From positions 39,277 through 103,276 of the forward strand of contig UCKS01000048.1 in the NCBI GenBank assembly GCA_900473045.1: 64,000 nt of DNA, given 5' to 3'. The notes under the pieces are model-generated. The model saw only the letters and a program-made list of their open reading frames with translations, did no database searches and was not told where the DNA came from. The translations under genes were made by a program, and so were the position numbers. This document shows, one piece after another, positions 1 to 9,570 of the stretch. Each line of letters starts with the position of its first letter. The first letter of the stretch is position 1. This stretch comes from Hyphomicrobiales bacterium. Lineage in GTDB: Bacteria > Pseudomonadota > Alphaproteobacteria > Rhizobiales > Rhizobiaceae.

Positions 1-444
1 GACGCGGCCAATGGCGCGAGCCCGTTGGTGCGGCGCTGCCATGCCGGCGGCAACCAGCGCCGCGACGCCGAAATACGCGCCATGCGGCAGGCCGGCGAGA
101 AACCGGGCCGCAACCAGAAGGCCAAAACTACCGGCGACGGCGCTGGCAAGATTGCCGAGCGCAAACAGGCTCATCAGGGCCAGCAGCACATTGTGTCTTG
201 AATACCGCGCGGCAAGAACGGCGATGAGCGGTGCGCCGACGACAACGCCGATCGCATACGCACTGATGACGTGCCCGGCATAAGGAACCGAAACCGACAG
301 ATCGCCGGCCACCTGCGGCAAAAGCCCCATGATGGCGAATTCACCGGTACCGATGCCGAAGCCGCCAACGGCCAAGGCCAATTCAGCGCTGGACATGCCA
401 CCCCGGCGGGTCGCCGGAAGGGTAGAAAGAGCGTCGTCTGACAT
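1..444 (-). CDS. MFS transporter, AraJ/YdhP-like efflux permease (N-terminal part, cut by window edge)
   Basis: The reading frame stays open for 148 codons from an ATG at 444 to the first base, so only the N-terminal third is present. Visible are the first membrane segment with the signature GTGEFAIMGLLPQVAGDL and, after the second segment, an MFS motif A (GAPLIAVLAARYSRH). These are typical of DHA1 sugar- or drug-efflux permeases of the AraJ/NepI group, which use the proton gradient at the inner membrane. The substrate cannot be told. It is divergent from fadD across 386 bp. Confidence 0.85.
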   Translation of the reverse strand, partial: MSDDALSTLPATRRGGMSSAELALAVGGFGIGTGEFAIMGLLPQVAGDLSVSVPYAGHVISAYAIGVVVGAPLIAVLAARYSRHNVLLALMSLFALGNLASAVAGSFGLLVAARFLAGLPHGAYFGVAALVAAGMAAPHQRARAIGRV

Positions 445-830
445 GGGAAGACCTGCCTGGAGCCGTACGGCCCGAAGGATTTTCGTTCTGAAATGGGAAG
501 CCGAGGCGGAAATGGGAGGAAACCTTGGCGTTATTGCAACGCAATATACTCTTTTTCGCCTGCCCGCAAAGGGATTGATGCGAATAGAAACCCCGAAATC
601 TGGCCAGATATGCGGCGCTTATTGATGTTTACGTTAAGGTTATATAATCCCGAATACGCTTGATGGCGTGCAACAAAAGCCCCATCTTGATTGGGCGAAG
701 AATCTGGAGGGATTTTTTCGCCCGTGCGCAAATGCTTGTCTGAGACATTTTCGGACAGCATGCGTATGGAGAAGGGTGAAAGGCCGCGCTTACTTTAGAA
801 GCGCCGCGACGGATCGATGAGGGAGAGATA
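445..830. other. Divergent intergenic region between the MFS gene and fadD
   Basis: These 386 bp hold no convincing gene; the short open frames have no family features. The middle (about 600-660) is AT-rich relative to its surroundings and should carry promoters for the two divergent genes. A Shine-Dalgarno-like GGGAGAGATA lies directly before the fadD ATG. I see no strong palindrome that would name a regulator. Confidence 0.5.
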
Positions 831-2531
831 ATGCCTGACACATTGATGCAGACCCCCGGCCCGCAAACGGCCAAACCCTGGCTACAATCCTACCCCGCCG
901 GCATGCCGGCCGAGATTGCTCCCCTGCCCTACGATTCGATCGGCGATCTCTTCGCTCAATCCTGCAAGAAATATGCGGACCGCGCCGCCTTTACCTGCAT
1001 GGGCAAGACACTGACGTTCAGCGATCTCGACGCCCAGAGCCGAAAGATCGGTGCCTGGCTGCAATCGACGGGCCTTGCCAAGGGCGATCGCGTCGCCGTG
1101 ATGATGCCGAATATCCTGCAGAACCCGGTGATCGTCTTCGGTATTCTTCGGGCTGGCTATACGGTCGTCAACGTCAATCCGCTCTATACGCCGCGCGAGC
1201 TGGAACACCAGCTGAAGGATTCCGGCGCCAAGGCAATCTTTGTCCTTGAAAACTTTGCCCACACCGTTGAGCAGGTGGCGGCACGCACGGATCTGAAACA
1301 TACCGTCGTCGCCACGATGGGCGACCTTCTTGGCTTCAAAGGCCTGATCGTCAACATGGTCGTGCGCAAGGTGAAGAAGCTGGTGCCCGCCTGGTCGCTG
1401 CCGGGACATCTGTCCTTCAAAGCGGTTCTCGCAAAGGGTGCCGGACAGACACTCAAGGCCGTCGATGTGAAACCCCGCGATGTCGCCTTCCTGCAATATA
1501 CCGGTGGCACGACCGGCGTCTCCAAGGGCGCCACACTGACCCATTCCAATCTGCTGTCGAACATGTCCCAGATGGGTCTGTGGCTCGAAACGGCCTTCCT
1601 GGACAAGAAACGGCCGGAGCGCCTGGTGTTTCTCTGCGCCCTGCCGCTCTATCACATCTTCGCCTTGACGGTGAATTCTCTGATGGGGCTCAGCACCGGC
1701 GGCGAGAATATCCTCATCCCCAACCCGCGTGACATTCCAGCCTTCGTCAAGGAAATCGCCAAGTACAAGGTCAATATCTTCCCGGGCCTCAACACGCTTT
1801 TCAACGCGCTGATGAACAATGCGGAATTTCAGCGACTGGATTTCTCCGACCTGGCGCTGACCTTCGGCGGTGGCATGGCGGTGCAGCGTCCGGTCGCGGA
1901 ACGCTGGGAAAAGATGACGGGATCGCCGATCAAGGAAGGCTACGGCCTGTCGGAGACCTCGCCGGTCGCCACCGCCAACCGGCTCGACGGACGCGACTTC
2001 ACCGGGACGATTGGCCTGCCGCTGCCCTCAACCGATGTCGAAATCCGCGACGACGACGGCAACGCAGTGCCACGCGGCGATATCGGTGAAATCTGCATCC
2101 GCGGACCACAGGTCATGGCCGGTTATTGGCAACGGCCGGACGAAACCGCCAAGGCGATCTCCGCCGATGGCTTTTTCCGCTCAGGCGATATTGGCTTCAT
2201 GAACCCGGAAGGGCTGGTCAAGATCGTCGATCGCAAGAAGGACATGATACTGGTGTCCGGCTTCAACGTCTTCCCCAACGAGATCGAGGAAGTGGCGATG
2301 ACCCTTGCCGCCATTCTCGAATGCGCCGCCATCGGCGTGCCCGACGAACATTCCGGCGAGGCGGTAAAACTGTTCGTCGTCAAGAAGGATCCCAACCTGA
2401 CGGAAGCGGACGTCAAGGCGCATTGCGCAGCAAACCTGACCAACTACAAACGCCCGAGGTTTGTCGAGTTCCGCACCGAACTGCCGAAATCGAATGTCGG
2501 CAAGATCCTGCGCAAGGACCTGCGCGGGTAA
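831..2531 (+). CDS. fadD: Long-chain-fatty-acid--CoA ligase
   Basis: This 566-residue acyl-activating enzyme forms acyl-adenylate and then acyl-CoA at the inner face of the membrane, the entry step of fatty-acid beta-oxidation. It carries the AMP-binding signature YTGGTTGVSKGA near residue 225, the adenylation core motif GYGLSETSP near 370, the hinge-region aspartate in FFRSGD, and the fatty-acyl signature DRKKDMILVSGFNVFPNEIE near 470. Its length matches FadD. The ATG follows GGGAGAGATA. It lies immediately upstream of pgi, as I recall for the Sinorhizobium meliloti fadD gene, whose loss affects swarming and symbiosis there. Confidence 0.95.
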   Translation: MPDTLMQTPGPQTAKPWLQSYPAGMPAEIAPLPYDSIGDLFAQSCKKYADRAAFTCMGKTLTFSDLDAQSRKIGAWLQSTGLAKGDRVAVMMPNILQNPVIVFGILRAGYTVVNVNPLYTPRELEHQLKDSGAKAIFVLENFAHTVEQVAARTDLKHTVVATMGDLLGFKGLIVNMVVRKVKKLVPAWSLPGHLSFKAVLAKGAGQTLKAVDVKPRDVAFLQYTGGTTGVSKGATLTHSNLLSNMSQMGLWLETAFLDKKRPERLVFLCALPLYHIFALTVNSLMGLSTGGENILIPNPRDIPAFVKEIAKYKVNIFPGLNTLFNALMNNAEFQRLDFSDLALTFGGGMAVQRPVAERWEKMTGSPIKEGYGLSETSPVATANRLDGRDFTGTIGLPLPSTDVEIRDDDGNAVPRGDIGEICIRGPQVMAGYWQRPDETAKAISADGFFRSGDIGFMNPEGLVKIVDRKKDMILVSGFNVFPNEIEEVAMTLAAILECAAIGVPDEHSGEAVKLFVVKKDPNLTEADVKAHCAANLTNYKRPRFVEFRTELPKSNVGKILRKDLRG

Positions 2532-2581
2532 TATCCTGAGATACTTGTTCTCTTGTCAGAACGTAGTAAAACCGCTATTTT

Positions 2582-2675
2582 GGTGGAGTGGTGACCGGAG
2601 CGCTAACTCCAGCCACCTTTGTTTATCTTAAGAATTGGACCCGCACGGTGATTAACCAGCTCGTGCGGGTTTTTC
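2582..2675 (+). ncRNA. Candidate small RNA ending in a Rho-independent terminator
   Basis: Within the 456 bp between fadD and pgi, two stems follow each other. The first is GGAGT (2585-2589) with ACTCC (2606-2610), with a possible extension GGT/ACC. After an AU-rich linker comes a second: ACCCGCACG (2639-2647) with CGTGCGGGT (2662-2670), running straight into TTTTTC. Two hairpins, a single-stranded AU-rich stretch and a U-tail are typical of a trans-acting sRNA. The distance from the fadD stop (about 50 bp) also allows this to be simply the fadD 3' UTR or a 3'-derived sRNA. I could not assign it to a named family. Confidence 0.35.
2639..2675 (+). terminator. Rho-independent terminator downstream of fadD
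   Basis: A perfect 9-bp GC-rich stem (2639-2647 with 2662-2670) has a 14-nt loop and is followed by a run of five T. It ends fadD transcription and/or the candidate sRNA. The remaining 310 bp to pgi show no gene. Confidence 0.8.
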
Positions 2676-2987
2676 TTATGCCAAACGTGACGCTAAATGG
2701 TCGAAACCACATAGATCACCTCCACATTCGAGGACAGGGCTGTGTCCTGCTACAGTCCGGGAAGCCCATCCGCCCGGATGCGCCAGCTGGCACGGCGTTG
2801 CTGCTTTCGCCCCCGAATGCGGCAAGCATGACTGCAAAAGCATAATTTTACAACCATAAGACGATTCTTGGTTGCTTGGCGAAAAGGCTGACGCGGCTTT
2901 TTTAGCCTTCGCATGAGGACAGGCTTGATTTGCAAAGGGCAAAGCGACTAGCTATCGCAACCCTTCCGCAATGCAAGGAACCCTGCC

Positions 2988-4613
2988 ATGAGCGCGCTTG
3001 TCGAACAGCTGAAATCCACCGTTTCCGACACCAACGCAACAGATATCCGGGCTGCTTTCGCCAGCGATCCCAAGCGTTTCACCAAATACAGCGTGACACT
3101 TGACGACATGCTGTTCGACTACTCGAAATGCGCCGTCAACGAGAAGGTGCTGGACGGGCTGGAGGCAATCGCCAAGGCTTCCAAGGTCGCCGAAAAGCGC
3201 GACGCGATGTTTGCCGGTGATATCATCAACATCACCGAAGGCCGCGCTGTGCTGCACACTGCGCTGCGCAATCGCTCCAATACGCCCGTGCTGGTCGATG
3301 GCAAGGACGTGATGCCGGATGTCAACGCCGTACTCGCCGCCATGGGCGTCTTTTCCGACGGCATCCGCTCCGGCGCGCTGAAAGGCGCAACCGGCAAAAA
3401 AATCACCGACGTCATCAATATCGGCATTGGCGGCTCCGATCTCGGCCCTGTCATGGCGACGCTGGCGCTGGCACCCAATCATGACGGTCCCCGCCTGCAT
3501 TTCGTCTCCAATATCGACGGCGCCCATATTGCCGATACGCTGAAGCTGCTCGACGCTGAAACCTCCCTGTTCATCGTTGCTTCCAAGACCTTCACCACCA
3601 TTGAAACGATGACCAACGCCGCGACAGCACGTGCCTTCATTGCCGAAAAACTCGGCGAAAAGGCAGTCGGTCATCATTTCTGCGCCGTCTCGACCGCGCT
3701 CGACAAGGTCGCCACCTTCGGCATTGACGCGGATCGCATCTTCGGCTTCTGGGACTGGGTCGGTGGCCGTTATTCGATCTGGTCGGCGATCGGCCTGCCG
3801 CTGATGATTGCTATCGGCAAGGAGAACTTTGGCGAGTTCCTGGCCGGCGCTCATGCGATCGACAACCATTTCCGCACCGCGCCCTTGCGCGAAAATATCC
3901 CGATGCTGCTCGGCCTTCTCGGCTTCTACCATCGCAACGTGCTCGGCTACGCCACGCGCGCCATCCTGCCCTACGACCAGCGCCTGTCGCGCTTTCCGGC
4001 CTATCTGCAGCAGCTCGACATGGAATCGAACGGCAAGGGCGTGACGCTCGACGGTACGCCGGTCGAAGGCAATTCCGGCCCGGTCGTCTGGGGTGAACCC
4101 GGCACTAACGGCCAACACGCCTTCTACCAGTTGATCCACCAGGGCACGAGCGTCATTCCGGCCGAATTCATGATCGCCGCCAACGGCCACGAGCCCAATC
4201 TGCGCCACCAGCATCAGCTGCTGATGGCCAATTGCCTGGCGCAGTCGGAAGCCCTGATGAAGGGCCGCACGCTTGCGGAAGCCCAGGCGCAGATGGCTTC
4301 GAAAGGCCTGGACAAGGACTTTATCAAACGTATCGCCCCGCACCGGGTCTTTACCGGCAACCGCCCGTCACTGACCCTCGTCTATGATGAGATGACGCCC
4401 TTTACCTTCGGCCGCCTGATTGCACTCTACGAACACCGCGTCTTCGTCGAGGGCGCGCTGTTCAACATCAATTCGTTCGACCAGTGGGGCGTCGAGCTCG
4501 GCAAGGAACTGGCAACAGGCCTGCTGCCAGTCGTCGAAGGCAAGGAAAGCGCTGCAGGCCATGACTCGTCGACCGCCGGACTGGTTGCCGCCTTGTTGAA
4601 GGCAGCGAAATAG
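2988..4613 (+). CDS. pgi: Glucose-6-phosphate isomerase
   Basis: Interconverts glucose-6-phosphate and fructose-6-phosphate in the cytoplasm. In rhizobia this links hexose entry to the Entner-Doudoroff route. The 541-residue product has the sugar-isomerase phosphate-binding motif [12 protein letters not shown] near residue 145, the family signature around [17 protein letters not shown] near 255, and the C-terminal motif with [13 protein letters not shown] near 500. The ATG is preceded by a purine-rich AAGGAA. It sits close to frk and the frc operon, consistent with fructose being processed through fructose-6-phosphate and Pgi. Confidence 0.97.
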   Translation: MSALVEQLKSTVSDTNATDIRAAFASDPKRFTKYSVTLDDMLFDYSKCAVNEKVLDGLEAIAKASKVAEKRDAMFAGDIINITEGRAVLHTALRNRSNTPVLVDGKDVMPDVNAVLAAMGVFSDGIRSGALKGATGKKITDVINIGIGGSDLGPVMATLALAPNHDGPRLHFVSNIDGAHIADTLKLLDAETSLFIVASKTFTTIETMTNAATARAFIAEKLGEKAVGHHFCAVSTALDKVATFGIDADRIFGFWDWVGGRYSIWSAIGLPLMIAIGKENFGEFLAGAHAIDNHFRTAPLRENIPMLLGLLGFYHRNVLGYATRAILPYDQRLSRFPAYLQQLDMESNGKGVTLDGTPVEGNSGPVVWGEPGTNGQHAFYQLIHQGTSVIPAEFMIAANGHEPNLRHQHQLLMANCLAQSEALMKGRTLAEAQAQMASKGLDKDFIKRIAPHRVFTGNRPSLTLVYDEMTPFTFGRLIALYEHRVFVEGALFNINSFDQWGVELGKELATGLLPVVEGKESAAGHDSSTAGLVAALLKAAK

Positions 4614-4637
4614 CGGCCAGCGCCGCAAGACAGCGAT

Positions 4638-4672
4638 GAATACAGGCTGAACGTCCAATTCAGCCTGTATTC
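4638..4672 (+). terminator. Strong inverted repeat after pgi
   Basis: A perfect 14-bp stem (4638-4651 with 4659-4672) and a 7-nt loop lie 25 bp after the pgi stop. No T-run follows, so it is either a weak terminator or an mRNA 3'-end stabiliser. Confidence 0.6.
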
Positions 4673-4749
4673 GGACACAATGCCCTATCTCTGAACATGC
4701 GTCCTCAAGCCGGAGAAATCTCCCGCGACGCACGGGTTCGGGGCATAAC

Positions 4750-4992
4750 GTGGAACACTATTTCTTCGATCTGCATTTCGGCGACGAACAGGTTGTCGAT
4801 GAAGACGGCGTCGATCATTTCGACGTCGGATCCGCCGTCTATTACGGCCAGAGGATCGCCGACAAGATCGGCCGCGACACCGACTATCGCTCGCTCACCG
4901 TCCATGTGCGTACATTCGAAGGCTCTGTGCTGGCAATCGTTGCCGCTTCCGCCGGTCGTGGCTTCGAGCAGATGGCATTGATGGGGCGGTAA
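4750..4992 (+). CDS. DUF6894-like small protein
   Basis: An 80-residue acidic protein opens with the pattern HYFFDLHFGDEQVVDEDGV, which matches the start of the DUF6894 family found widely in rhizobia: an aromatic strand, an Asp-rich turn, then a helix and an acidic C-terminal strand. The function of the family is unknown. The best start is GTG at 4750, since no ATG exists near the conserved N-terminus. It stands alone between pgi and the glycosyltransferase. Confidence 0.65.
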   Translation: MEHYFFDLHFGDEQVVDEDGVDHFDVGSAVYYGQRIADKIGRDTDYRSLTVHVRTFEGSVLAIVAASAGRGFEQMALMGR

Positions 4993-5183
4993 ACGCTCGG
5001 GATGTAACGTCTGCTGTACCGATCCGGTTTTCATCCTCCCTCAAAACCAACACCCATGTTTGTCAACATGGCCGATCATCCGTCTGTCATCAGAGCATGA
5101 TCAAACGGGTCAAATGCAGCCGTCACCTGATTCGAGGTCAGCCGGTGTTTTCCGGCAGGTGGCAGAGCCCGTCGAGGCGCCTT

Positions 5184-6230
5184 ATGGAAAAAACCGTTCT
5201 TGTTGTGACCGATGCCTGGCATCCGCAGGTGAATGGCGTGGTGCGCACGCTCGATGAACTTGCACGGTCGCTGAAGGAACAGGGCATTGCCATTCACTTC
5301 CTGACGCCGGAACGTTTTGCGACGTTCCCGCTGCCCTTCTATTCCGATATCCGGCTGGCGCTGCCGACGCGGCGGCAGGTGGCTGGCGAAATCGACGCGG
5401 TGGCACCCGATTACATCCATATCGCCACGGAAGGACCGCTTGGTCTTGTGGCACGCGGCATCTGTCTGCGCAGGGGGCTGCCGTTCACGACGAGCTACCA
5501 CACGCGGTTTCCCGAATTCGTCAGCGCCCGCCTGCCCATTCCGGAGAGCTGGAGCTATTGGTGGCTGCGCCAGTTTCACAATTCCGGCAACGGCATGATG
5601 GTTGCGACCGCTTCGCTCGGAACGGAAATGGCCGCGCACGGTTTTCACAATATCAAGCGCTGGACGCGGGGCATCGATACCACGCTGTTTGATCCGGCAC
5701 GCCGTCAGGACCTGCCATTTCCGCGCCCGATCTTCCTCAATGTCGGACGCGTGGCCGTGGAGAAGAACCTGCCGGCCTTCCTCGATCTCGACCTGCCCGG
5801 CAGCAAGCTTGTCGTCGGCGACGGGCCTGACCTTGCAGCGTTGCGCCAGCGCTATCCGGACGTGCAGTTCCTCGGCAAGCGCCTGGGCACGGAACTGGCG
5901 ATGCTCTATGCGTCTGCGGATGTCTTCGTCTTTCCGAGTCGGGTCGATACATTCGGCAATGTCATTCTGGAAGCGCTCGCCAGCGGCTGCCCGGTCGCCG
6001 CCTTTTCGGTGACGGCACCGAAGGATATTCTCGGCGATGGCGGTGGCGCACTGTCCAGTGATCTCAGGCAGGCAGCCCTGGCCGCATTGACGCTATCGCG
6101 CGAAGATGCCCGGCAAAAGGCGCTGACGTTCAGCTGGAGCGAATGCGCCCGCCAGTTTCTGTCAAATCTCGCCGGTGTACCCCGCAGCGCCTTTGCCGGG
6201 CGCGGCCGGAAGCTGACGTCAGCTGCGTAG
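5184..6230 (+). CDS. GT4-family glycosyltransferase
   Basis: A 348-residue GT-B fold enzyme transferring a sugar from a nucleotide donor, probably to a lipid or polysaccharide acceptor at the membrane. The N-terminal acceptor half begins VLVVTDAWHPQVNGVVRTL, typical of GT4 enzymes near the plant and bacterial glycolipid synthases. The donor half has NVGRVAVEKN near residue 190, and PSRVDTFGNVILEALASG near 255 contains the retaining-GT catalytic E(x)7E-type motif. An upstream in-frame GTG/ATG would add 29 unlikely residues; the ATG at 5184 matches the conserved start. It converges on frk with 21 bp between stops. Acceptor and donor are not predictable. Confidence 0.85.
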   Translation: MEKTVLVVTDAWHPQVNGVVRTLDELARSLKEQGIAIHFLTPERFATFPLPFYSDIRLALPTRRQVAGEIDAVAPDYIHIATEGPLGLVARGICLRRGLPFTTSYHTRFPEFVSARLPIPESWSYWWLRQFHNSGNGMMVATASLGTEMAAHGFHNIKRWTRGIDTTLFDPARRQDLPFPRPIFLNVGRVAVEKNLPAFLDLDLPGSKLVVGDGPDLAALRQRYPDVQFLGKRLGTELAMLYASADVFVFPSRVDTFGNVILEALASGCPVAAFSVTAPKDILGDGGGALSSDLRQAALAALTLSREDARQKALTFSWSECARQFLSNLAGVPRSAFAGRGRKLTSAA

Positions 6231-6251
6231 ACAATGCCAAAGGCGAGAAAC

Positions 6252-7178
6252 TTACAGCCCGATCTCGTAGCTCCACGGCGGGTTTGCCCCGGCGCGCGAG
6301 ACGGTGACGGCGGCGGCCTTGGCGCCGAGCGCCAGCGCGTCGCGAACAGCACTTTCGCTGAGGTTCGCGACCTGTTCCTTGGTCAGCAGATTGTTCATCT
6401 TCAGCGACGCCAGGATGCCGGCATCGAAGGTGTCGCCGGCACCGACGGTATCGACGACATCGACCTTTTCGCCCGCAACAGAGACCTTGCCGCGCGTCGT
6501 GTAACCGTCGGCCCCATCGGCGCCCTTGGTGATGACGACGAGTTTCGGGCCACGCTGCAGCCACTTGGCCACCAGTTCGTCATGGGTGCCCTCTTCGCCG
6601 AACCAGTCGAGATCCTCGTCGGAGAATTTGACGATATCGGACATCGCCGCCATCCGCAGCATGCGGGCCTTGTGGGCCTGCGCATCCTTGATGAAGCCGG
6701 GGCGGATGTTCGGATCGAAGGAGATCACCCGCTTCAGGTGCTCGCGGGTCATCAGCGCTTCGTAAGTGGAGCCGCACGGTTCGGGGATGAGGCTGATGGC
6801 ACCGAAATGCAGCGCCTCGCAGAAATCGCCGAGTGCCGGCAGGTGATCCTTGGTGATCATCCGGCCGGCCGTATTCTCGTCGAAGAAGGCATAGGTTGCC
6901 GAGCCATTGACCAGCTTGACGAAGGCGACGGTGGTGTGCAGCGACAGGGTTGCACAGGGGCCGAAATCGACATTGCTGGATTTCAGCGTCTCGCGCAGCA
7001 TGTCGCCGAACATGTCGTCGGAGAGGCCGGTGAAGAAGCCGGTCGGAATGCCAAGGCGTCCGAGCGCGATGGCCGTGTTGAAGATCGCACCGCCGGAATA
7101 GGGCGCAAACGCCGTTTCACCCGCCGTCGTCTGGCGCGGCAGCATGTCGATCAAGGCTTCCCCACAGCAAACGATCAC
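6252..7178 (-). CDS. frk: PfkB-family carbohydrate kinase, probable fructokinase
   Basis: A 308-residue ribokinase-fold kinase that phosphorylates a sugar with ATP, by context fructose to fructose-6-phosphate. The N-terminal glycine-rich region (SGGAIFNTAIALGRLG) and the C-terminal PfkB signature DTVGAGDTFDAGILASL, with the catalytic Asp, are intact. The start is GTG at 7178, behind GGAAGGACG. Kinship and position beside pgi and the frc genes match the Sinorhizobium meliloti frk neighbourhood. It follows pyrE by 74 bp on the same strand and may be read through from it. A role on another sugar cannot be ruled out from sequence. Confidence 0.88.
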   Translation of the reverse strand: MIVCCGEALIDMLPRQTTAGETAFAPYSGGAIFNTAIALGRLGIPTGFFTGLSDDMFGDMLRETLKSSNVDFGPCATLSLHTTVAFVKLVNGSATYAFFDENTAGRMITKDHLPALGDFCEALHFGAISLIPEPCGSTYEALMTREHLKRVISFDPNIRPGFIKDAQAHKARMLRMAAMSDIVKFSDEDLDWFGEEGTHDELVAKWLQRGPKLVVITKGADGADGYTTRGKVSVAGEKVDVVDTVGAGDTFDAGILASLKMNNLLTKEQVANLSESAVRDALALGAKAAAVTVSRAGANPPWSYEIGL

Positions 7179-7252
7179 GGCGACGTCCTTCCCATACTGG
7201 ATATTATTTCAATCGATTTAAGCCAAACCGAGCCGGAATTCCAGCGCCGTTT

Positions 7253-7951
7253 TCAGGCCGTCGCGAGTTCGCTGACGCCACCATTGCGGCCGGACCATTC
7301 GAGCGGCGCGTTGAGGAAAGCTTCGACCTCGAACAGCGTCTTTTCGTCGAACAGTTTCTGCTGCTTGGCAACATCAAGCACGTCCCGCCAGGTGGCGATA
7401 TTGAGCAGGGTCACTCCCTTGTCCAGCATCTCGCCGCGCGCCTGCGGGAAGATATCGTAGTAGAACAGGGCAATGCCGTGATCGACAACGCCGCCGGCTG
7501 CGCGGATGGCATCGATGAACTTGAACATCGAGCCGCCGGCCGTCGTCAGGTCCTCGATGACGAGGACACGGGCGCCTTCCGGCATATGGCCTTCGATCTG
7601 AGCGTTGCGGCCATGGCCCTTCGGTGCTTTGCGGACATAGATCATCGGCAGAGCCAGGCGCTCAGCCAGCATTGCTGCGAAGGGAATGCCTGCGGTTTCG
7701 CCACCGGCGATGACGTCGAACTGTTCGAAACCAGCTTCGCGCAGCACGGTGGCCGCGGCAAAATCCATCACGGCAGAGCGGATGCGCGGATAGGAGATCA
7801 GCTTGCGGCAGTCGATATAGACCGGGCTCGCCATGCCGGACGCCAGCTTGTAGGGCTTGTCGGCGCTGAAATGCACCGCCTTGATTTCCCAGAGCATCTT
7901 GGCGACGAGTTCGGCCATCACGGCCTTGTCGGGAAAGGATGTCTGGATCAT
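7253..7951 (-). CDS. pyrE: Orotate phosphoribosyltransferase
   Basis: Catalyses orotate plus PRPP to orotidine-5'-phosphate, the fifth step of UMP synthesis. The 232-residue protein has the PRPP-binding motif [13 protein letters not shown] near residue 125 and the flexible-loop segment [10 protein letters not shown] near 102, both hallmarks of PyrE. The length is that of the alphaproteobacterial form. The ATG follows AGGAGCCCC. pyrC lies 1.6 kb upstream on the same strand, so two pyrimidine genes are loosely clustered. Confidence 0.96.
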   Translation of the reverse strand: MIQTSFPDKAVMAELVAKMLWEIKAVHFSADKPYKLASGMASPVYIDCRKLISYPRIRSAVMDFAAATVLREAGFEQFDVIAGGETAGIPFAAMLAERLALPMIYVRKAPKGHGRNAQIEGHMPEGARVLVIEDLTTAGGSMFKFIDAIRAAGGVVDHGIALFYYDIFPQARGEMLDKGVTLLNIATWRDVLDVAKQQKLFDEKTLFEVEAFLNAPLEWSGRNGGVSELATA

Positions 7952-8057
7952 CGGCGGGGCTCCTGCAGCTCGGGATTTTTGTCCCCCGCCGCATAGCAGG
8001 TCGGGCCGCGCAATGCCAGAGGTGGAGGACGCGGCAAAGCCTGCCGCGCCGCCAAAT

Positions 8058-8624
8058 TCAGTCCTTCTGGTCCTCGCCTTGCTGCTGGCAGAAGGTGATG
8101 CGGTTGTTGAAGGGATCGATGACCTCGACCTCCAGCCCCCAGGGCGCCTTTGTCACGCCAGGTTTCATGTAGCGGTAGTTCTTGCCCGCCAGCTCCGCCT
8201 GCAGTGCCGCCGCATCCCCAACACGGACAAAGGTGCGCGCGCCGGGACTTGCGTCGCCGGCATGTTCGCTCAGATGCAGGATCATGCCTTCCCGGGTGAC
8301 TTGGCAGTAGAGCGGGAAATTGTCCCCAAAGCGATGTTCCCAATCGAGCGTGAAACCTAAGAAGCCGCAATAGAACTCCATCGCCTTGGCGACGTCGAAA
8401 ATGCGGAAGATCGGGATGGGCGGCTTTATGCCGACATGGCCGTCCTGTTTTTGTACCGGCTTATCCGCCGCGTCGATCTTTGCCGACAGGATATTCCATT
8501 GGTCATAGCCGAACTGGCCGGCGACGATCTCGAGGGCTTCACTGTGGGAAATTCTGGTATTGCGATCGGCAAAGGCCTGTTTCAGCGCCTTTGCCATCAG
8601 TTTTGCATCGCGAAAATCGCGCAT
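8058..8624 (-). CDS. VOC (glyoxalase/bleomycin-resistance fold) protein with an N-terminal helical extension
   Basis: The C-terminal 120 residues form a VOC domain: [20 protein letters not shown] opens it, and FNNRITF near the end supplies the usual metal-site strand. The N-terminal 60 residues ([14 protein letters not shown] ... [18 protein letters not shown]) are a helical module seen in a Glyoxalase-related family and in other small rhizobial proteins. The substrate is unknown; VOC proteins of this type include resistance proteins and dioxygenases. The ATG is behind GGAGGATGAACC. It lies 106 bp upstream of pyrE on the same strand. Confidence 0.85.
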   Translation of the reverse strand: MRDFRDAKLMAKALKQAFADRNTRISHSEALEIVAGQFGYDQWNILSAKIDAADKPVQKQDGHVGIKPPIPIFRIFDVAKAMEFYCGFLGFTLDWEHRFGDNFPLYCQVTREGMILHLSEHAGDASPGARTFVRVGDAAALQAELAGKNYRYMKPGVTKAPWGLEVEVIDPFNNRITFCQQQGEDQKD

Positions 8625-9024
8625 GGTTCATCCTCCGTGTGGCGGCAAACAGGACGATCAGTGCCCGCTCTGCTGACCCGTTCGCCATCAACGCCAAAGA
8701 CGGGGACGAGAAGGTTTGGATGGATGCATTCACCATTCGTGCCGGGGCACTGCGGGGCGGCTGGCCACATCCGGCCAAGCTCATTGTTAGGCGAAGTTTT
8801 TTGTCCGATCAAGCCCGGCAGCGGCCGATTGCAGACCACGGCGCCAGCAGGCTGATCCGGGCCCAGCGAGACCGGGAAATGGCAAAGATTAACTCTTGGT
8901 AAGCTAGAGCTACTTTAGGGAAAACACCATGATCCGGACACAAACCGGGAGACATATCGGCGATTGAGGCGGACGTTCAACGCGTCGCTGAACGCCTGAT
9001 GCCCTCCGATCATGAGGTTATCCG
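8625..9024. other. Intergenic region without a recognisable gene
   Basis: These 400 bp separate two divergent genes. Short open frames here show no protein-like features. An AT-richer patch near 8885-8935 is the likely promoter area for the exported protein at 9025, whose ATG follows GAGGTTATCC. Confidence 0.5.
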
Positions 9025-9528
9025 ATGAAGATTCTCAGCCTTGCCACACTCGCCGCTCTTTCCCTCGCCCCCTTCGTCCTGTCTTCCGCCGCCAACGCCA
9101 CCACGATGGCGGAATGCAGCACCAAATACAAAGCTGCGCAAACGGCCGGAAAACTCAATGGAATGAAGTGGAATGACTTCCGCAAAGCGCAATGCGGCAG
9201 TGAGGCCGCAGCAGCGACAGCAACACCGGCATCCACGAAAATGGCGGCGAAAAAACCCACCGCGATGAGCACCGATCAGGAACCGACGGCGGCCAATACC
9301 GAGAACATGCCGGAACCGGCCAAAACCACGGCAAAGGCGCCGAAGGGCGTTGTTTTCCCAAACAAGGTCGATACGAAATATTCGACCGAGACAGCCGGCA
9401 AAGCCCGCATGCATACCTGCCTCGACCAGTACAAGGCCGACAAGGCGGATAATTCGCTGAACGGCCTCGCCTGGATCCAGAAGGGCGGCGGCTTCTACAG
9501 CATCTGCAATTCGAAGCTCAAGTCCTGA
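9025..9528 (+). CDS. Exported protein with two copies of a Cys-x(n)-Cys motif (PsiF-like)
   Basis: A 167-residue protein has a clear Sec signal peptide (MKILSLATLAALSLAPFVL, cleavage near ANA). The mature part contains the same roughly 35-residue unit twice, near residues 31-56 and 131-165: Met-x-x-Cys, a lysine/tyrosine helix, a LNG(M/L)xW turn, then an aromatic residue and a second Cys. The two are joined by a 70-residue Ala/Thr/Lys/Pro-rich linker. This resembles small periplasmic PsiF-type repeat proteins. The cysteines may pair in the periplasm. The function is unknown. It is monocistronic. Confidence 0.75.
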   Translation: MKILSLATLAALSLAPFVLSSAANATTMAECSTKYKAAQTAGKLNGMKWNDFRKAQCGSEAAAATATPASTKMAAKKPTAMSTDQEPTAANTENMPEPAKTTAKAPKGVVFPNKVDTKYSTETAGKARMHTCLDQYKADKADNSLNGLAWIQKGGGFYSICNSKLKS

Positions 9529-9570
9529 CCGGGCACCGCCGGCTTCCTGGGGGCGGGCTTATGCCCGCCT

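Noticed and set aside
2952..4343. 463-codon open frame antisense to pgi
   Set aside because: It is the mirror of strongly GC3-biased codons; no protein family features, and pgi is certain.
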